The translations under genes and the position numbers were made by a program. A DNA stretch of 64,000 nucleotides, taken from NCBI RefSeq assembly GCF_001535545.1, contig NZ_CP014141.1, positions 434,001-498,000 of the forward strand. Reading direction: 5' to 3'. The notes below the pieces were generated by a model. It saw only the letters and a program-made list of their open reading frames with translations, did no database searches and had not been told where the DNA came from. Below, in pieces: positions 20,070-28,544 of this stretch; position 1 is the first letter of the stretch; every line of letters starts with the position of its first letter. This DNA comes from Thermus parvatiensis (GTDB lineage: Bacteria; Deinococcota; Deinococci; Deinococcales; Thermaceae).

Positions 20070-20831
20070 TTAGGGGCTGAGCTTCTCCTCCGGGTAGGCG
20101 GCCTCCACGAAGTAGAGGCCGTGGGCCGGGGCGGTGGGGCCCGCCAGGCGGCGGTCGGCGGTCTTCAGGATGGCCTCGAGGCTCTCCGGAGGGCGTTTTC
20201 CGAGCCCTACCTCCAGCAGGGTGCCCACCATGCCCCGGACCTGCCCCCGCAGAAAGCTCGTGCCCCGGAAGTAGAGGCGAACCTCGAGGCCCGCTTCCCC
20301 CTCCGTCACCTGGAGTTGGGCCTCGAGGAGCTCCCGCTCCCCCGGCCGGGTTTCCTCCCTGGCGAAGCCCAGAAAGTTGTGCCGCCCTGGGAGGAGGGAA
20401 AGGGCCTTTTCCATGGCCTCCAGGTCCAGGGGGCGCCGCACCCAAAGGGCCCGGTGGCGGAGGAGGGGGGAGGGGTGGGGCCTTACGAGGATCCGGTAGC
20501 GGTAGGCCCGCCACAGGGCGTCCTTGCGGGCGTGGAAGTCGGGGGCCACCTCCCGGGCGGCCACTACCTTGAGGTCCTCGGGGAGGAGGCGGTTGAGGGC
20601 CTCGGGGACCTTCTCCACGGGGATGGCGCTTTCCACGTCCACATGGAAGGGCATGGCCAGGGCGTGCACCCCGGCGTCCGTGCGCCCCGCGGCCACCGCC
20701 TTGGGCAAGGCCCCGATCCCAGGCAGGGCCCTTTCTAGTTCCCCCTGGACCGTGCGCAAACCCCTCCCCTGCCGCTGCAACCCGGCGAATAGGGTGCCGT
20801 CGTACTCGCAAAGGAGGAGCAGGCGCCGCAC
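20070..20831 (-). CDS. truA: tRNA pseudouridine synthase A
   Basis: 253 residues; isomerises uridines 38-40 of the tRNA anticodon arm. The catalytic Asp is in GRTDAGVHA (near residue 53); [16 protein letters not shown] and [17 protein letters not shown] are the other TruA signatures. GTG start 4 nt after the stop of fbpC, so probably the last gene of the fbpABC transcript. Length is normal. Confidence 0.95.
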   Translation of the reverse strand: MRRLLLLCEYDGTLFAGLQRQGRGLRTVQGELERALPGIGALPKAVAAGRTDAGVHALAMPFHVDVESAIPVEKVPEALNRLLPEDLKVVAAREVAPDFHARKDALWRAYRYRILVRPHPSPLLRHRALWVRRPLDLEAMEKALSLLPGRHNFLGFAREETRPGERELLEAQLQVTEGEAGLEVRLYFRGTSFLRGQVRGMVGTLLEVGLGKRPPESLEAILKTADRRLAGPTAPAHGLYFVEAAYPEEKLSP

Positions 20832-20835
20832 GCCC

Positions 20836-21887
20836 TCAGGCCTCCTGCCGGACCGGGGCAGGGGGGGTACCCTCCAGGGCCACCCCTTCCCCCACCACCT
20901 CTAGCCCTACCCGGTCCCCCACCTTGAAGGGGCAGGTGGGGCCTTCCTGCACCAGGACCTCCCGCTCGGGCTGGACCCCGTGGAGGCGCACCCGGTAGGT
21001 GAGGTCGTGCCCCTTGAACTCCCGGGCCACCACCTCCCCCTGGGGGCCCTGCCCCGGGGGGGTGAGGCGCAGGGCCTCGGGGCGGAGGGAGAGGAGGAGG
21101 GGTCCCTCCCTGGCTTCCGCCAGGGGCACGCGGCCCAGGCAGGTCTCGGCGTACCTCCCCCGGCCCTCCCCGGGGAGGAGGTTGGTCCGGCCCAGGAACT
21201 GGGCCACGAAGGGGGTCTTGGGGCGGAGGTAGACCTCCTCCGGGGTTCCGACCTGAAGAATCTCCCCGCCCCGCATCACCCCGAGGCGGTCGGCGAAGGA
21301 GAGGGCCTCCTCCTGGTCGTGGGTGACGAGGAGGGCGGCGGTGCCCGTCTCCTTGAGCACCTTGCGCACCTCCTCCCGGGTGGCGGCCCTAAGCCCCGCG
21401 TCCAGGCTGGAGAAGGGCTCGTCCAGGAGGACGAGCTTGGGCCCGGGGGCCAGGGCCCGGGCCAGGGCGACGCGCTGCTGCTGCCCCCCGAGAGCTCCCC
21501 AGGCCTCCGGTCCTGGAAGAGGGTCATGCCCACGCGCTCCAGGGCCTTTCGCGCCCGCGCCAGGCGGTCCTTGCCCTTAAGGCCAAAGGCCACGTTGCCC
21601 AAGGCGGTGAGGTGGGGGAAGAGGGCGTAGTCCTGGAAGACGAAGCCGATGCCCCGCTTTTCCGGGGGGAGGGCGGTGATGTCCCGCCCCTCCAGGAAGA
21701 CCCGGCCTGCGTCGGGGGCCTCGAGGCCCGCCACCACCCGCAAGAGGGTGGTCTTGCCGCAGCCCGAGGGGCCCAGAAGGGCCAGGATCTCCCCCGGGTA
21801 GAGGGCGAGGTCCACGCCCCGGAGAACCTCCAGCTCTCCGAAGCGCTTGCGGATGCCCTTGAGCTCTAGAAGCGGCGCTCGTTCCAC
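20836..21887 (-). CDS. fbpC: Iron(III) ABC transporter ATP-binding protein (one frame break)
   Basis: About 350 residues after repair. Walker [12 protein letters not shown] loop [10 protein letters not shown], signature [15 protein letters not shown], Walker [13 protein letters not shown] and switch [13 protein letters not shown], followed by a C-terminal TOBE-like regulatory region. The frame breaks precisely in the signature motif: the C run 21484-21489 needs one more base to read LSGGQQQ. GTG at 21887 overlaps the permease end by 22 bp. The set fbpA-fbpB-fbpC is complete, so I think the gene is intact in the organism. Energises ferric iron import from the periplasm. Confidence 0.88.
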
Positions 21888-23416
21888 AGCAGCACCCCCA
21901 CGAAGGCCGCGGAAAGCCCCACGATGAGAAGGGCAAAGGGGGCGGCCTCCGCGAACATGGCTTCCTGAGTGTAGCCGAAAACCCGGGTGGCCAGGGTGCT
22001 GAACCCCGTGGGGGCCAGGAGGAGGGTGATGGGAAGCTCCTTCATGGCCCCGATGAAGGCCAGGCTGCCTCCGGCGACAGCGCCCCGCCAAAGCAGGGGG
22101 AAGGTGACCCGGAAAAAGGCCCGGGTGGGGGTGTCCCCCAGGGTGCGGGCCGCCTCCTCCAGCCTGGGAGGCACCTGGGCCAGGGCGCTCCGCACGGGGC
22201 CAAGGCTCTCCGCGAGGAAGTGGAGGGCGAGGGCGAGGACCAGGAGGGCCAGGGTGCCGTAGAGGAAGGGGAGGGTCCTTAGGCTGAAGAAGATCCAGGC
22301 GAGGGCGTAGGCCAGGGGTGGGATGGCGTAGGCCAGGTAGGCGAGCCTTTCCAGGGTGCGGGAGGCGGCGGAGGGGTAGCGGGAGGCCAGGTAGGCGATG
22401 GGCAGAGCCATGCCCACGCTCAAGAAGGCCACGGGGAGCGCCACGAGGAGGGCGTGGCCCAAGGCCTCCGCGAGGCCGCTCGTGGCGGAGGCGGGGAAGC
22501 GGCGGGCCAGGTGGAGGAGGGCGTAGAGGGGGAAGGCCACCGTGAGGAGGAAGGGGAGGAGGAGGAAGAGGTGGGCCAGGGGGGCCACGGGCCCGAGGCG
22601 GGTGGGGGGCGAGGCCCGGGCTGCCCCCCGGCCGCTTCGGCCCAGGTTCAGGCGGCGGAGGAGGACGGCCTCCAGGAGGAGGAGGCTTCCCGTGAGCAGA
22701 AGGAGGAAGAGGGCAAGCCAGGCGGCGTAGACCCGGTCAAAGGCGGCGCTGTACTGGAGGTAGATGGCGTAGGAGAAGGTCTCGTAGCGGAGGAGGCTCA
22801 CGGTGCCGAAGTCGCCGAGGACGTGGAGGGCGATCACCAGGTAGCCCGAGAGGAAGGCGGGGAGGAGCTGGGGCAGGGTCACCCGGAGGAAGACCCGCCA
22901 CGGGGGGTGGCCCAGGGTGCGGGCCGCCTCCTCCACCGAGGGGTCCACCCCCAGGAAGGCGGCGCGGAGGGCGAGGAAGAGGTAGGGGTAGGTGGTGAGG
23001 CCCAGGACCAGGAGGGCCCCCCAGTACCCTTCTGGCCGGGGTAGGGGCAGGAGCCCTCCGGGCCCCGTGGCCGAAAGGAGGACGTAGGCCCCCACGTACC
23101 CCGGGACGGCGAGGGGGAGGGTGAGGAGGGTGGCCCAGAGGCGCTTGCCCTTAAGGTCCGTGCGGGTGGTGAGGTAGGCGGCGGGGAGGGCTACGAGGGT
23201 GGCAAGGCCCAGGACCCCGACGGCGAGGCCCAGGGTGTTGCGGAGGAGCTCCAGGTTCTTGGGCCTGAGGAGGATCTCCCGCAGGACCAAAGGGTCGGCC
23301 TCGAGGGCCCGCACCCCCAGGTAGGCCACGGGGAGGAGGACCCCGCCCCCGGTGAGGAGGGCGGGTAGGAGAAAGGGAAGTAGGCCGGGAAGGGTGGCGC
23401 GCCGAAAGAGGGTCAT
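21866..23416 (-). CDS. fbpB: Iron(III) ABC transporter permease (fused two-domain)
   Basis: 516 residues with about twelve hydrophobic helices and two EAA-like loops: VEEAARTLGHPPWRVFLRVTLP (near residue 187) and LEEAARTLGDTPTRAFFRVTFP (near 425). This duplicated architecture is typical of FbpB/SfuB ferric permeases, which act as single polypeptide channels. Between fbpA and this gene a hairpin probably reduces read-through. The ATG is at 23416. Overlaps the downstream ATPase gene. Confidence 0.93.
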   Translation of the reverse strand: MTLFRRATLPGLLPFLLPALLTGGGVLLPVAYLGVRALEADPLVLREILLRPKNLELLRNTLGLAVGVLGLATLVALPAAYLTTRTDLKGKRLWATLLTLPLAVPGYVGAYVLLSATGPGGLLPLPRPEGYWGALLVLGLTTYPYLFLALRAAFLGVDPSVEEAARTLGHPPWRVFLRVTLPQLLPAFLSGYLVIALHVLGDFGTVSLLRYETFSYAIYLQYSAAFDRVYAAWLALFLLLLTGSLLLLEAVLLRRLNLGRSGRGAARASPPTRLGPVAPLAHLFLLLPFLLTVAFPLYALLHLARRFPASATSGLAEALGHALLVALPVAFLSVGMALPIAYLASRYPSAASRTLERLAYLAYAIPPLAYALAWIFFSLRTLPFLYGTLALLVLALALHFLAESLGPVRSALAQVPPRLEEAARTLGDTPTRAFFRVTFPLLWRGAVAGGSLAFIGAMKELPITLLLAPTGFSTLATRVFGYTQEAMFAEAAPFALLIVGLSAAFVGVLLWNERRF

Positions 23417-23430
23417 GGCCGTTTGGGAAA

Positions 23431-23451
23431 GGGGCGGGGTTTCCCCGCCCC
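23431..23451 (-). terminator. Hairpin between fbpA and fbpB
   Basis: GGGGCGGGG-AAA-CCCCGCCCC on the minus strand, followed by TTTCCC. Likely a partial terminator, as in the peptide operon. Confidence 0.65.
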
Positions 23452-23459
23452 TTGGCCCG

Positions 23460-24452
23460 CTAGAGGACCCCGGTCTCCCTCAGAAGCCTCAGGGCCCGGT
23501 CCAGGGGAAGCTTCTCAAAGTCCAGCTTGGGGCTTTTCGCCAGGGCCTCCTCCAGGGGGAGGAGGTTGGGGTCCAGCACCACCCCCTTCACCAGGGGGTA
23601 CTCCCCGATGTTGCCCACGAAGTACTGCTGGGCCTGAGGGGAGAGGAGGAAGGTGAGGAAGCGGGTGGCGGCGGCGAGGTTCTTGCTGGTCTTGAGGATG
23701 CCCGCTCCCGTCACCAGGGCCAGGTTGCCCGCGTCCCCGTCCCGGAAGTGGTGCATCCCCAGGCGGTACCCCGCCCGGCGGAAGCGGACCACGTAGTAGT
23801 GGTTGGTGGAGCCCAGGTCCACCTCCCCGGCCCGGATGGCGTCCAGCATGGCGGGGTTGGAGGGGTAGGCCTTGGGGGAAAGGGCCTTCATGGCGAGAAG
23901 CCACTCCCGGGTCTTTTCCTCCCCGTGGAGGGCGATCATCCCCGCCACCATGTCCTGGAAGCTGGAGTAGGTGGGGGTCCAGCCCACCCGGCCCACGAGC
24001 CCCTTTTCCCGGGCGAAGCGGGGGAGGTCCAGGAGGCTTTCCGGGAGCTCCTCCGCCTTGATCCGGTTCGGGTTGTAGGCCAGGACCCTGAGGCGCATGG
24101 TCACGGGGACCCAGGTCTTGGAGGCGGGCACGAAGGCGACGGGCTTCTTTAGGAGCGTATCCCCCAAGGGGCGGAGAAGTCCCTTGGCGGACGCCTGGCC
24201 TAAGGCCCCGGCGGTGTTGGCCCAGAAGATGTCCGCTGGCGAACGGGCTCCTTCCTCCTGGAGGGCGGCAAGGATCTGGGCGTCATTGCCGTAGCGGACC
24301 TGGACCCGGATACCGGTCTCCGCCTCAAACTGCTTAACCAGGGGTTCCACCAAGCTCTGTCCCCGCCCGGAGTAGATGGTGAGCGTGGGGCTTTGGGCAA
24401 GGGCGCCTAGGGTCGCGAAGGCCGCGAGGGTCAGAAAGAAGCGCTTCATCAT
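23460..24452 (-). CDS. fbpA: Iron(III)-binding periplasmic protein
   Basis: 330 residues. Signal peptide MKRFFLTLAAFATLGALAQ, then TLTIYSGRGQSLVEPL, the typical FbpA/FutA beginning. Iron-ligand tyrosines are expected in STNHYYVVR (near residue 220) and in IYSGR. By recall it is very like the T. thermophilus FbpA of known structure. The tandem ATGATG has GGAGGT upstream with 4 or 7 nt spacing, so the second ATG (24449) may be the real start. First gene of the fbpABC-truA transcript. Confidence 0.95.
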   Translation of the reverse strand: MMKRFFLTLAAFATLGALAQSPTLTIYSGRGQSLVEPLVKQFEAETGIRVQVRYGNDAQILAALQEEGARSPADIFWANTAGALGQASAKGLLRPLGDTLLKKPVAFVPASKTWVPVTMRLRVLAYNPNRIKAEELPESLLDLPRFAREKGLVGRVGWTPTYSSFQDMVAGMIALHGEEKTREWLLAMKALSPKAYPSNPAMLDAIRAGEVDLGSTNHYYVVRFRRAGYRLGMHHFRDGDAGNLALVTGAGILKTSKNLAAATRFLTFLLSPQAQQYFVGNIGEYPLVKGVVLDPNLLPLEEALAKSPKLDFEKLPLDRALRLLRETGVL

Positions 24453-24494
24453 TGGTACCTCCGTTCTCCATGGGAGGGGCCCCTCCCGGAGAGG

Positions 24495-24523
24495 AGGGTA
24501 TCCCGGGGGGGAGAAAATGTCAA
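24495..24523 (-). promoter_or_regulatory. fbpABC promoter
   Basis: On the minus strand TTGACA (24523-24518), 17-nt spacer, TACCCT (24500-24495). The -35 overlaps the last codons of the upstream metalloenzyme gene. Confidence 0.75.
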
Positions 24524-25302
24524 GTATTCCGGTCGGATTTATCGGTTTTAGAAATGATAACCGTTCGCAACCAGGGGAAGACGCCCGTGAGGTCCCTAGG
24601 CGGGGGCGGGGCCTCTTCCCCTGCGGTGTGGACCAGGGGGACCGGGTTCAGGGTGTGGTGGGGGTGCCAGGGCTCCTCGGCGTTGCCGTGGTCCGAGGCC
24701 AGGAGGAGGACGCCGCCTTCGGCAAGGAAACCCTGGAGGAAAAGGGTGAGCTCTCGGAAGCGCGCCCCCAAGGTTTCCGGGGCCCGGTGGGCGGCGAGGT
24801 CCAAGGCCCAGTACTCCAGGACCACCAGGTCAAAGGCCCGGGCCAAGGCCGCTGCCTTGGCCCCCGCCCCGTAGGGGTCCTCCCAGAAGCCGGGGGGAAG
24901 GGCCAGGGGGTGGCCCAGGGGAAGGAGGGGAAGGCCCGCGAGGCGGGCCGCCTGGGCGAAGGCGGAGAGGAGGAGCCTTTTTCCTTCCGTGGCCCGCCTC
25001 AGGTACTCCGGACGGTAGCCGTTGGCGTGGAGGACCTTTAGACCCTTTTCCATGGCCCAGGCGTAGAGGCTTCGCTGGAGAAAGGGCCTGAGCCTGGGGC
25101 TCGGAAAGGGGCCCTGGTGGTGGCCGAGGACCTTGGCGGCGTTTTCTCCGGTGAGGAGGGTGGTTTGCCCCGTGCCCGACTGGGGGAGCCCCTCCACCCC
25201 CAGGGTGGCGTCCAGGGACATTGGGGCGAGCTCCAGGAGAAAGGGGAAGAGGTCCTCTAAGGCTCCTCCCAGGCCCAGGCCGTCCACGAAGAGGAAGAGC
25301 AC
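24520..25302 (-). CDS. Alkaline phosphatase superfamily metalloenzyme (phosphopentomutase/phosphoglycerate mutase-like)
   Basis: 260 residues. The metal site is recognisable: FLFVDGLGLGG at the N-terminus (first Asp), QSGTGQTTLLTGENA with the nucleophile Ser/Thr (near residue 42), VVLEYWALDLAAH, and LLLASDHGNAEE near residue 207. It is shorter than iPGM or phosphopentomutase. The substrate is unknown. GTG start with TAGGAT 6 nt upstream (25309-25314), leaderless. The last dozen residues (ISKTDKSDRNT) are encoded in an AT-richer stretch that also contains the fbpA -35. Confidence 0.75.
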   Translation of the reverse strand: MLFLFVDGLGLGGALEDLFPFLLELAPMSLDATLGVEGLPQSGTGQTTLLTGENAAKVLGHHQGPFPSPRLRPFLQRSLYAWAMEKGLKVLHANGYRPEYLRRATEGKRLLLSAFAQAARLAGLPLLPLGHPLALPPGFWEDPYGAGAKAAALARAFDLVVLEYWALDLAAHRAPETLGARFRELTLFLQGFLAEGGVLLLASDHGNAEEPWHPHHTLNPVPLVHTAGEEAPPPPRDLTGVFPWLRTVIISKTDKSDRNT

Positions 25303-25372
25303 CTTTCCATCCTAAGGGGGGGCATTTGTCCTGGAGGGTGAGGGCTATCCTGAGCTTGGGAGGTGATGGGAT

Positions 25373-25963
25373 ATGGGAAGCTACAACCCGCTGGTCTTCG
25401 TTTTAGGCCTGGTCACGGCGGCCGGGGTCTCGGGGGTGGCCTACTTGCTCGCCGTGGCCCGGGGTGGGGACGAGAAGGCCCTGGGCCGGCTTTACGGTCC
25501 TCTCTTCTTCACCCTTGGGGTCTTTGCCCTTGGGGCGGTGGCCCAGCTCTACTGGACCAACTGGGCGGGCCGTCCGATGCCCCAGTACACCGAGCTTTTC
25601 GGGGTGGCCACGGGGCTTTTCGCCTTCATGATGGTCCTCGCCGGCTTTTACCTCTACCAGGGCCTGGAGCTTAAGGCCCTGGCCTGGCCCTCCGCCTTCC
25701 TGGGGCTTTACCTCCTCCAGGGAGCGCGGGCGGTGTTGGACTTCGGCCTCACCCGCAACCCTCCCCTCACCGCCCTCATGTGGGGGGCGGCGGGCCTCGC
25801 CAGCATCGGGATCCTCTTCTACGCCTATAGCCGCCCCGAGGCCCGGCGCACCTGGGCCTACCTCGGGGCTTTGGTCCTGGCCCTGATGGCCCTGGGGGCC
25901 TTCCTCACCGGCTTTATGGCCTACTACGGCCACATCGCCAGCGCCGTGGGGGGCGGGGGCTAA
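25373..25963 (+). CDS. Multi-pass membrane protein, possibly DUF981
   Basis: 196 residues with about six membrane helices separated by short loops (helices near residues 5-27, 42-61, 72-96, 101-120, 128-148, 158-186). No catalytic motif is recognisable. It resembles the DUF981 group of small membrane proteins, an identification I hold weakly. ATG 25373 follows GGGAGGTGAT with good spacing. It ends in a Gly-rich tail. Function unknown. Confidence 0.75.
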   Translation: MGSYNPLVFVLGLVTAAGVSGVAYLLAVARGGDEKALGRLYGPLFFTLGVFALGAVAQLYWTNWAGRPMPQYTELFGVATGLFAFMMVLAGFYLYQGLELKALAWPSAFLGLYLLQGARAVLDFGLTRNPPLTALMWGAAGLASIGILFYAYSRPEARRTWAYLGALVLALMALGAFLTGFMAYYGHIASAVGGGG

Positions 25964-26038
25964 GGGGCCCAAGGGTTTGTGTCCCCATGCCCAAAGCGCT
26001 TCCGGGCATGGGGTAGCCTTTTGAGGAAGGGAGGTGCT

Positions 26039-26467
26039 ATGCCGGTCCGGAAGGCGAAGGCGGTATGGGAAGGCGGGCTTAGGCAGGGAAAGGGGGTTAT
26101 GGAGCTAGAAAGCCAGGCCTTCCAGGGGCCTTACTCCTACCCCTCCCGCTTTGAGGAGGGGGAGGGGACGAACCCCGAGGAGCTCATCGCCGCGGCCCAC
26201 GCGGGGTGCTTCTCCATGGCCCTGGCGGCCAGCCTGGAGCGGGAGGGCTTTCCCCCGAAGCGGGTCTCCACCGAGGCCCGGGTGCACCTGGAGATGGTGG
26301 AGGGCAAGCCCACCATTACCCGGATTGAGCTTCTGACCGAGGCGGAGGTACCGGGGATCTCCCCGGAGAAGTTTCTGGAGATCGCCGAGGCCGCCAAGGA
26401 AGGCTGCCCCGTGTCCCGGGCCTTGGCGGGGGTGAAGGAGATCGCCCTTCAGGCCCGCCTGGTTTAG
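26039..26467 (+). CDS. OsmC family peroxiredoxin
   Basis: 142 residues. The two redox cysteines are in AAHAGCFSMAL (near residue 59) and EGCPVSRAL (near 124), the pattern for reduction of organic hydroperoxides. It starts MPVRKAKAVWEGGLRQGKG, nearly identical by recall to the structurally solved T. thermophilus OsmC. ATG 26039 has GGGAGGTG upstream. Cytoplasmic. Convergent with the following zinc-ribbon gene with only 3 bp between. Confidence 0.95.
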   Translation: MPVRKAKAVWEGGLRQGKGVMELESQAFQGPYSYPSRFEEGEGTNPEELIAAAHAGCFSMALAASLEREGFPPKRVSTEARVHLEMVEGKPTITRIELLTEAEVPGISPEKFLEIAEAAKEGCPVSRALAGVKEIALQARLV

Positions 26468-26470
26468 GGA

Positions 26471-27199
26471 CTACTCCCCCTTCCAGAGGAGGCGGCCACA
26501 GGAGGGGCAGCGCACCAGCTGCCCCTGCACCACTTTCTGGGCCACGTGGGTGGGCAGGACCACGTTGCACCCCTCGCAGCGGAAGACCTGGCCCTGGACC
26601 GCCATCCGGGCCACCCCGGTGCCCCGGCGGGCCCTGCGGATGGCCTCGTACTCCTTGAGGATCTGGGCGGGGATCGCCGCCGCCATGGCGGTCCGCTCCT
26701 CCACCTTGGCGGCGATGGCGGCCTCCAGCTCTTCCACCCGGGCCCGGTTGGCCTCGAGGAGCTCCTGGAGCCTGGGCTTGAGGGCGGCGAGCTCCTCCTC
26801 CACCTGGGCGATCTCCGCCTCCAGGTTCTCCATGGCCTCCATGATGGGGGTGGAAAGCTCTAGGAGTTCCCGGATCCGGTCCTTGATCTGCTGGATGCGG
26901 TTCTCGTACTGGGTCTGCTCCTTGGCGCTTTGGGCCCGCTTTTGCTCCTCCTCCGCCTGCTTCTCCTTGGCGCTTAGGTCCTCGATGTCCAGGCTGTGGC
27001 GGTTGTACTCCCGCTCCAGCTCCGCCCGCCGCTCCAGGAGGTTCGTGAGCCTTTCCTCCAGGGCCTCCACCTGGCCGTGGAGGGCCACGAGCTCCTCGGG
27101 CAGGCTCTCCGCCTCGGCCCGAAGCCGGTCGATTTCCAGATCCTTTTCCTGGAGCGCGTATAGCGCCTTCAGTGCCTCCGCCCCGTTCACGCTTCCCAT
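26471..27199 (-). CDS. Coiled-coil protein with C4-type zinc ribbon
   Basis: 242 residues. Residues 10-190 are an almost continuous Glu/Arg/Leu-rich coiled coil; the C-terminus has a zinc ribbon CEGC ... CPSC (about residues 200-236). This is the widespread family once called DUF164, of unclear function, perhaps in nucleic-acid or membrane organisation. The ATG overlaps the end of the upstream metallo-beta-lactamase gene by 13 bp, so these form one transcript with the rhodanese. Confidence 0.85.
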   Translation of the reverse strand: MGSVNGAEALKALYALQEKDLEIDRLRAEAESLPEELVALHGQVEALEERLTNLLERRAELEREYNRHSLDIEDLSAKEKQAEEEQKRAQSAKEQTQYENRIQQIKDRIRELLELSTPIMEAMENLEAEIAQVEEELAALKPRLQELLEANRARVEELEAAIAAKVEERTAMAAAIPAQILKEYEAIRRARRGTGVARMAVQGQVFRCEGCNVVLPTHVAQKVVQGQLVRCPSCGRLLWKGE

Positions 27200-27810
27200 T
27201 CTAACCCCGTGAGGAAGGGGTTCGTCCGGGCCTCGAGGCCCAGGGTGGTCCCGGGCCCGTGCCCCGGGTAGACCCGGGTTTCCGGGGGGAGGGAAAGAAG
27301 CCTCTTGAGGGAGGCAAAAAGCGCTTTGGGGTCGGCCCCGGGAAGGTCGTAGCGGCCGATGCTTCCCCGGAAGAGGAGGTCCCCGGAGAAGACCTGTCCC
27401 CCTTCGGGGTCGTAGAAGGCCACGTGGCCGGGGCTGTGGCCGGGGAGGTGGAGGACCTGGAAGCCAAAAAGGGTCATGCCTTCCTCCAGGGGCTCCACGG
27501 GCAAAGGGGGCTTGGGGACGGCGAAGCCCCAGGCCCGGGCGGCGAGGTCCGCCCCCTCGTACAGGGGGAGGTCCAGGGGGTGGAGGTAAACGGGGAGGTC
27601 CAGGGCCTCCACCAGAGGGGCCACGGCCCCCACGTGGTCAAAGTGGGCGTGGGTGAGGAGGATGGCCTTGGGGGTGAGGCCCGTTTCCCGGAAAAGCCGG
27701 AAGAGCTTTTCCGGCTCGTCCCCCGGGTCAATGAGGACTGGGCCCTCCCCCGTCTCCACCAGGTAGGCGTTTTCCTGGAGGGGGCCAAGGGTGACGGGAT
27801 AGACCCTCAT
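27187..27810 (-). CDS. Metallo-beta-lactamase fold hydrolase (glyoxalase II-like)
   Basis: 207 residues. The metal-binding motif THAHFDHVG (residues 54-62) is followed by HLPGHSPGHV, FSGDLLFRGSIGRYD and a final PGHGPGTT. Such proteins hydrolyse thioesters or related substrates; a persulfide role is possible given the rhodanese upstream. By recall it matches a T. thermophilus protein of known structure (TTHA1623). ATG 27810 overlaps the rhodanese TGA (ATGA). Confidence 0.9.
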   Translation of the reverse strand: MRVYPVTLGPLQENAYLVETGEGPVLIDPGDEPEKLFRLFRETGLTPKAILLTHAHFDHVGAVAPLVEALDLPVYLHPLDLPLYEGADLAARAWGFAVPKPPLPVEPLEEGMTLFGFQVLHLPGHSPGHVAFYDPEGGQVFSGDLLFRGSIGRYDLPGADPKALFASLKRLLSLPPETRVYPGHGPGTTLGLEARTNPFLTGLEWEA

Positions 27811-28499
27811 GGCTCGGTGGGCAGGCCCTCCTGGAGCCACTCGTGCATGGAGCCGAGGTAGTTCCGGGCCCGGACCCCGAGGCTCCTTAAGACGAAGAAG
27901 GCCACGGCACTCCGCGCCCCGGAGTGGCAGTAGACCCCCACCTCCTCCCCCGGCCTAAGCCCGAGCCGCTCCAGAAGGCCTTCCGGGCTTAAAAAGAGTT
28001 CCAGGGGGACGTTTTTGCTCCCGGGAATCCGCCCGCCCCGGGGGCAGCAGGGGGGGTGGACCTTGCCCTGGTATTCCTCGGGGCTTCGCACGTCCAAAAG
28101 AAGGGGGTGGCGGGCGGCCTCGTCGGCGGTGAGGAGCCAGTCCCGCCGCAGCTTAGCCACCACCTCGGTGCGCTCGGGCCTGGGCTCCTCCTTCTCCGTG
28201 GCGTAGGGTTCCCAGCCCTCGGTCCAAAGCTGGACCTCGAGGCCGCCCAGGCCCAAAAAGAAGGCGGTGCGGCAAAGCCGGCTGGTGAGCCCCTCGTCGT
28301 AGAGGACCACGGGGCTTTTTAGGCCCAGGGTCTGGAAGAGCTCGGTGAGCCCCGCCTCCAGGGCCTTGAGTTCCTCCTCCTCCCGCAGGCGGAGCTTTGG
28401 GGCGGAAAGGTCCAGGTGCCGGGCCCCGGGAAGGTGGCCCGCCTCGTAGGCGGGGCGGGGGCGGGTGTCCACCAGGACCGCGTCCTCGGGAAGGTTCAT
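27807..28499 (-). CDS. Rhodanese-like sulfurtransferase (two-domain)
   Basis: 230 residues with two rhodanese domains. The N-terminal domain (VDTRPRPAYEAGHLPGARHLD) has an inactive loop; the C-terminal one (LLDVRSPEEYQGKVHP) carries the catalytic Cys in YCHSGARSAV (near residue 190) and the family tail GSMHEWLQ. It transfers sulfane sulfur from thiosulfate or 3-mercaptopyruvate. TATAAT (28507-28512) is 7 nt before the ATG, so leaderless. An insertion sequence lies about 45 bp upstream. Confidence 0.92.
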   Translation of the reverse strand: MNLPEDAVLVDTRPRPAYEAGHLPGARHLDLSAPKLRLREEEELKALEAGLTELFQTLGLKSPVVLYDEGLTSRLCRTAFFLGLGGLEVQLWTEGWEPYATEKEEPRPERTEVVAKLRRDWLLTADEAARHPLLLDVRSPEEYQGKVHPPCCPRGGRIPGSKNVPLELFLSPEGLLERLGLRPGEEVGVYCHSGARSAVAFFVLRSLGVRARNYLGSMHEWLQEGLPTEP

Positions 28500-28506
28500 G
28501 CCCCTG

Positions 28507-28512
28507 ATTATA
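28507..28512 (-). promoter_or_regulatory. -10 box (TATAAT) of the leaderless rhodanese gene
   Basis: Consensus TATAAT, 7 nt from the ATG; no Shine-Dalgarno. Confidence 0.75.
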
Positions 28513-28544
28513 GAGGGCCCACGGGTAAGTTAATGGCCTCATAT

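Noticed and set aside
24540..24566. AT-rich GAAATGATAACCGTTC upstream of fbpA as a Fur box
   Set aside because: Shares only a few bases with the Fur consensus, lacks dyad symmetry, and is inside the coding end of the metalloenzyme gene.
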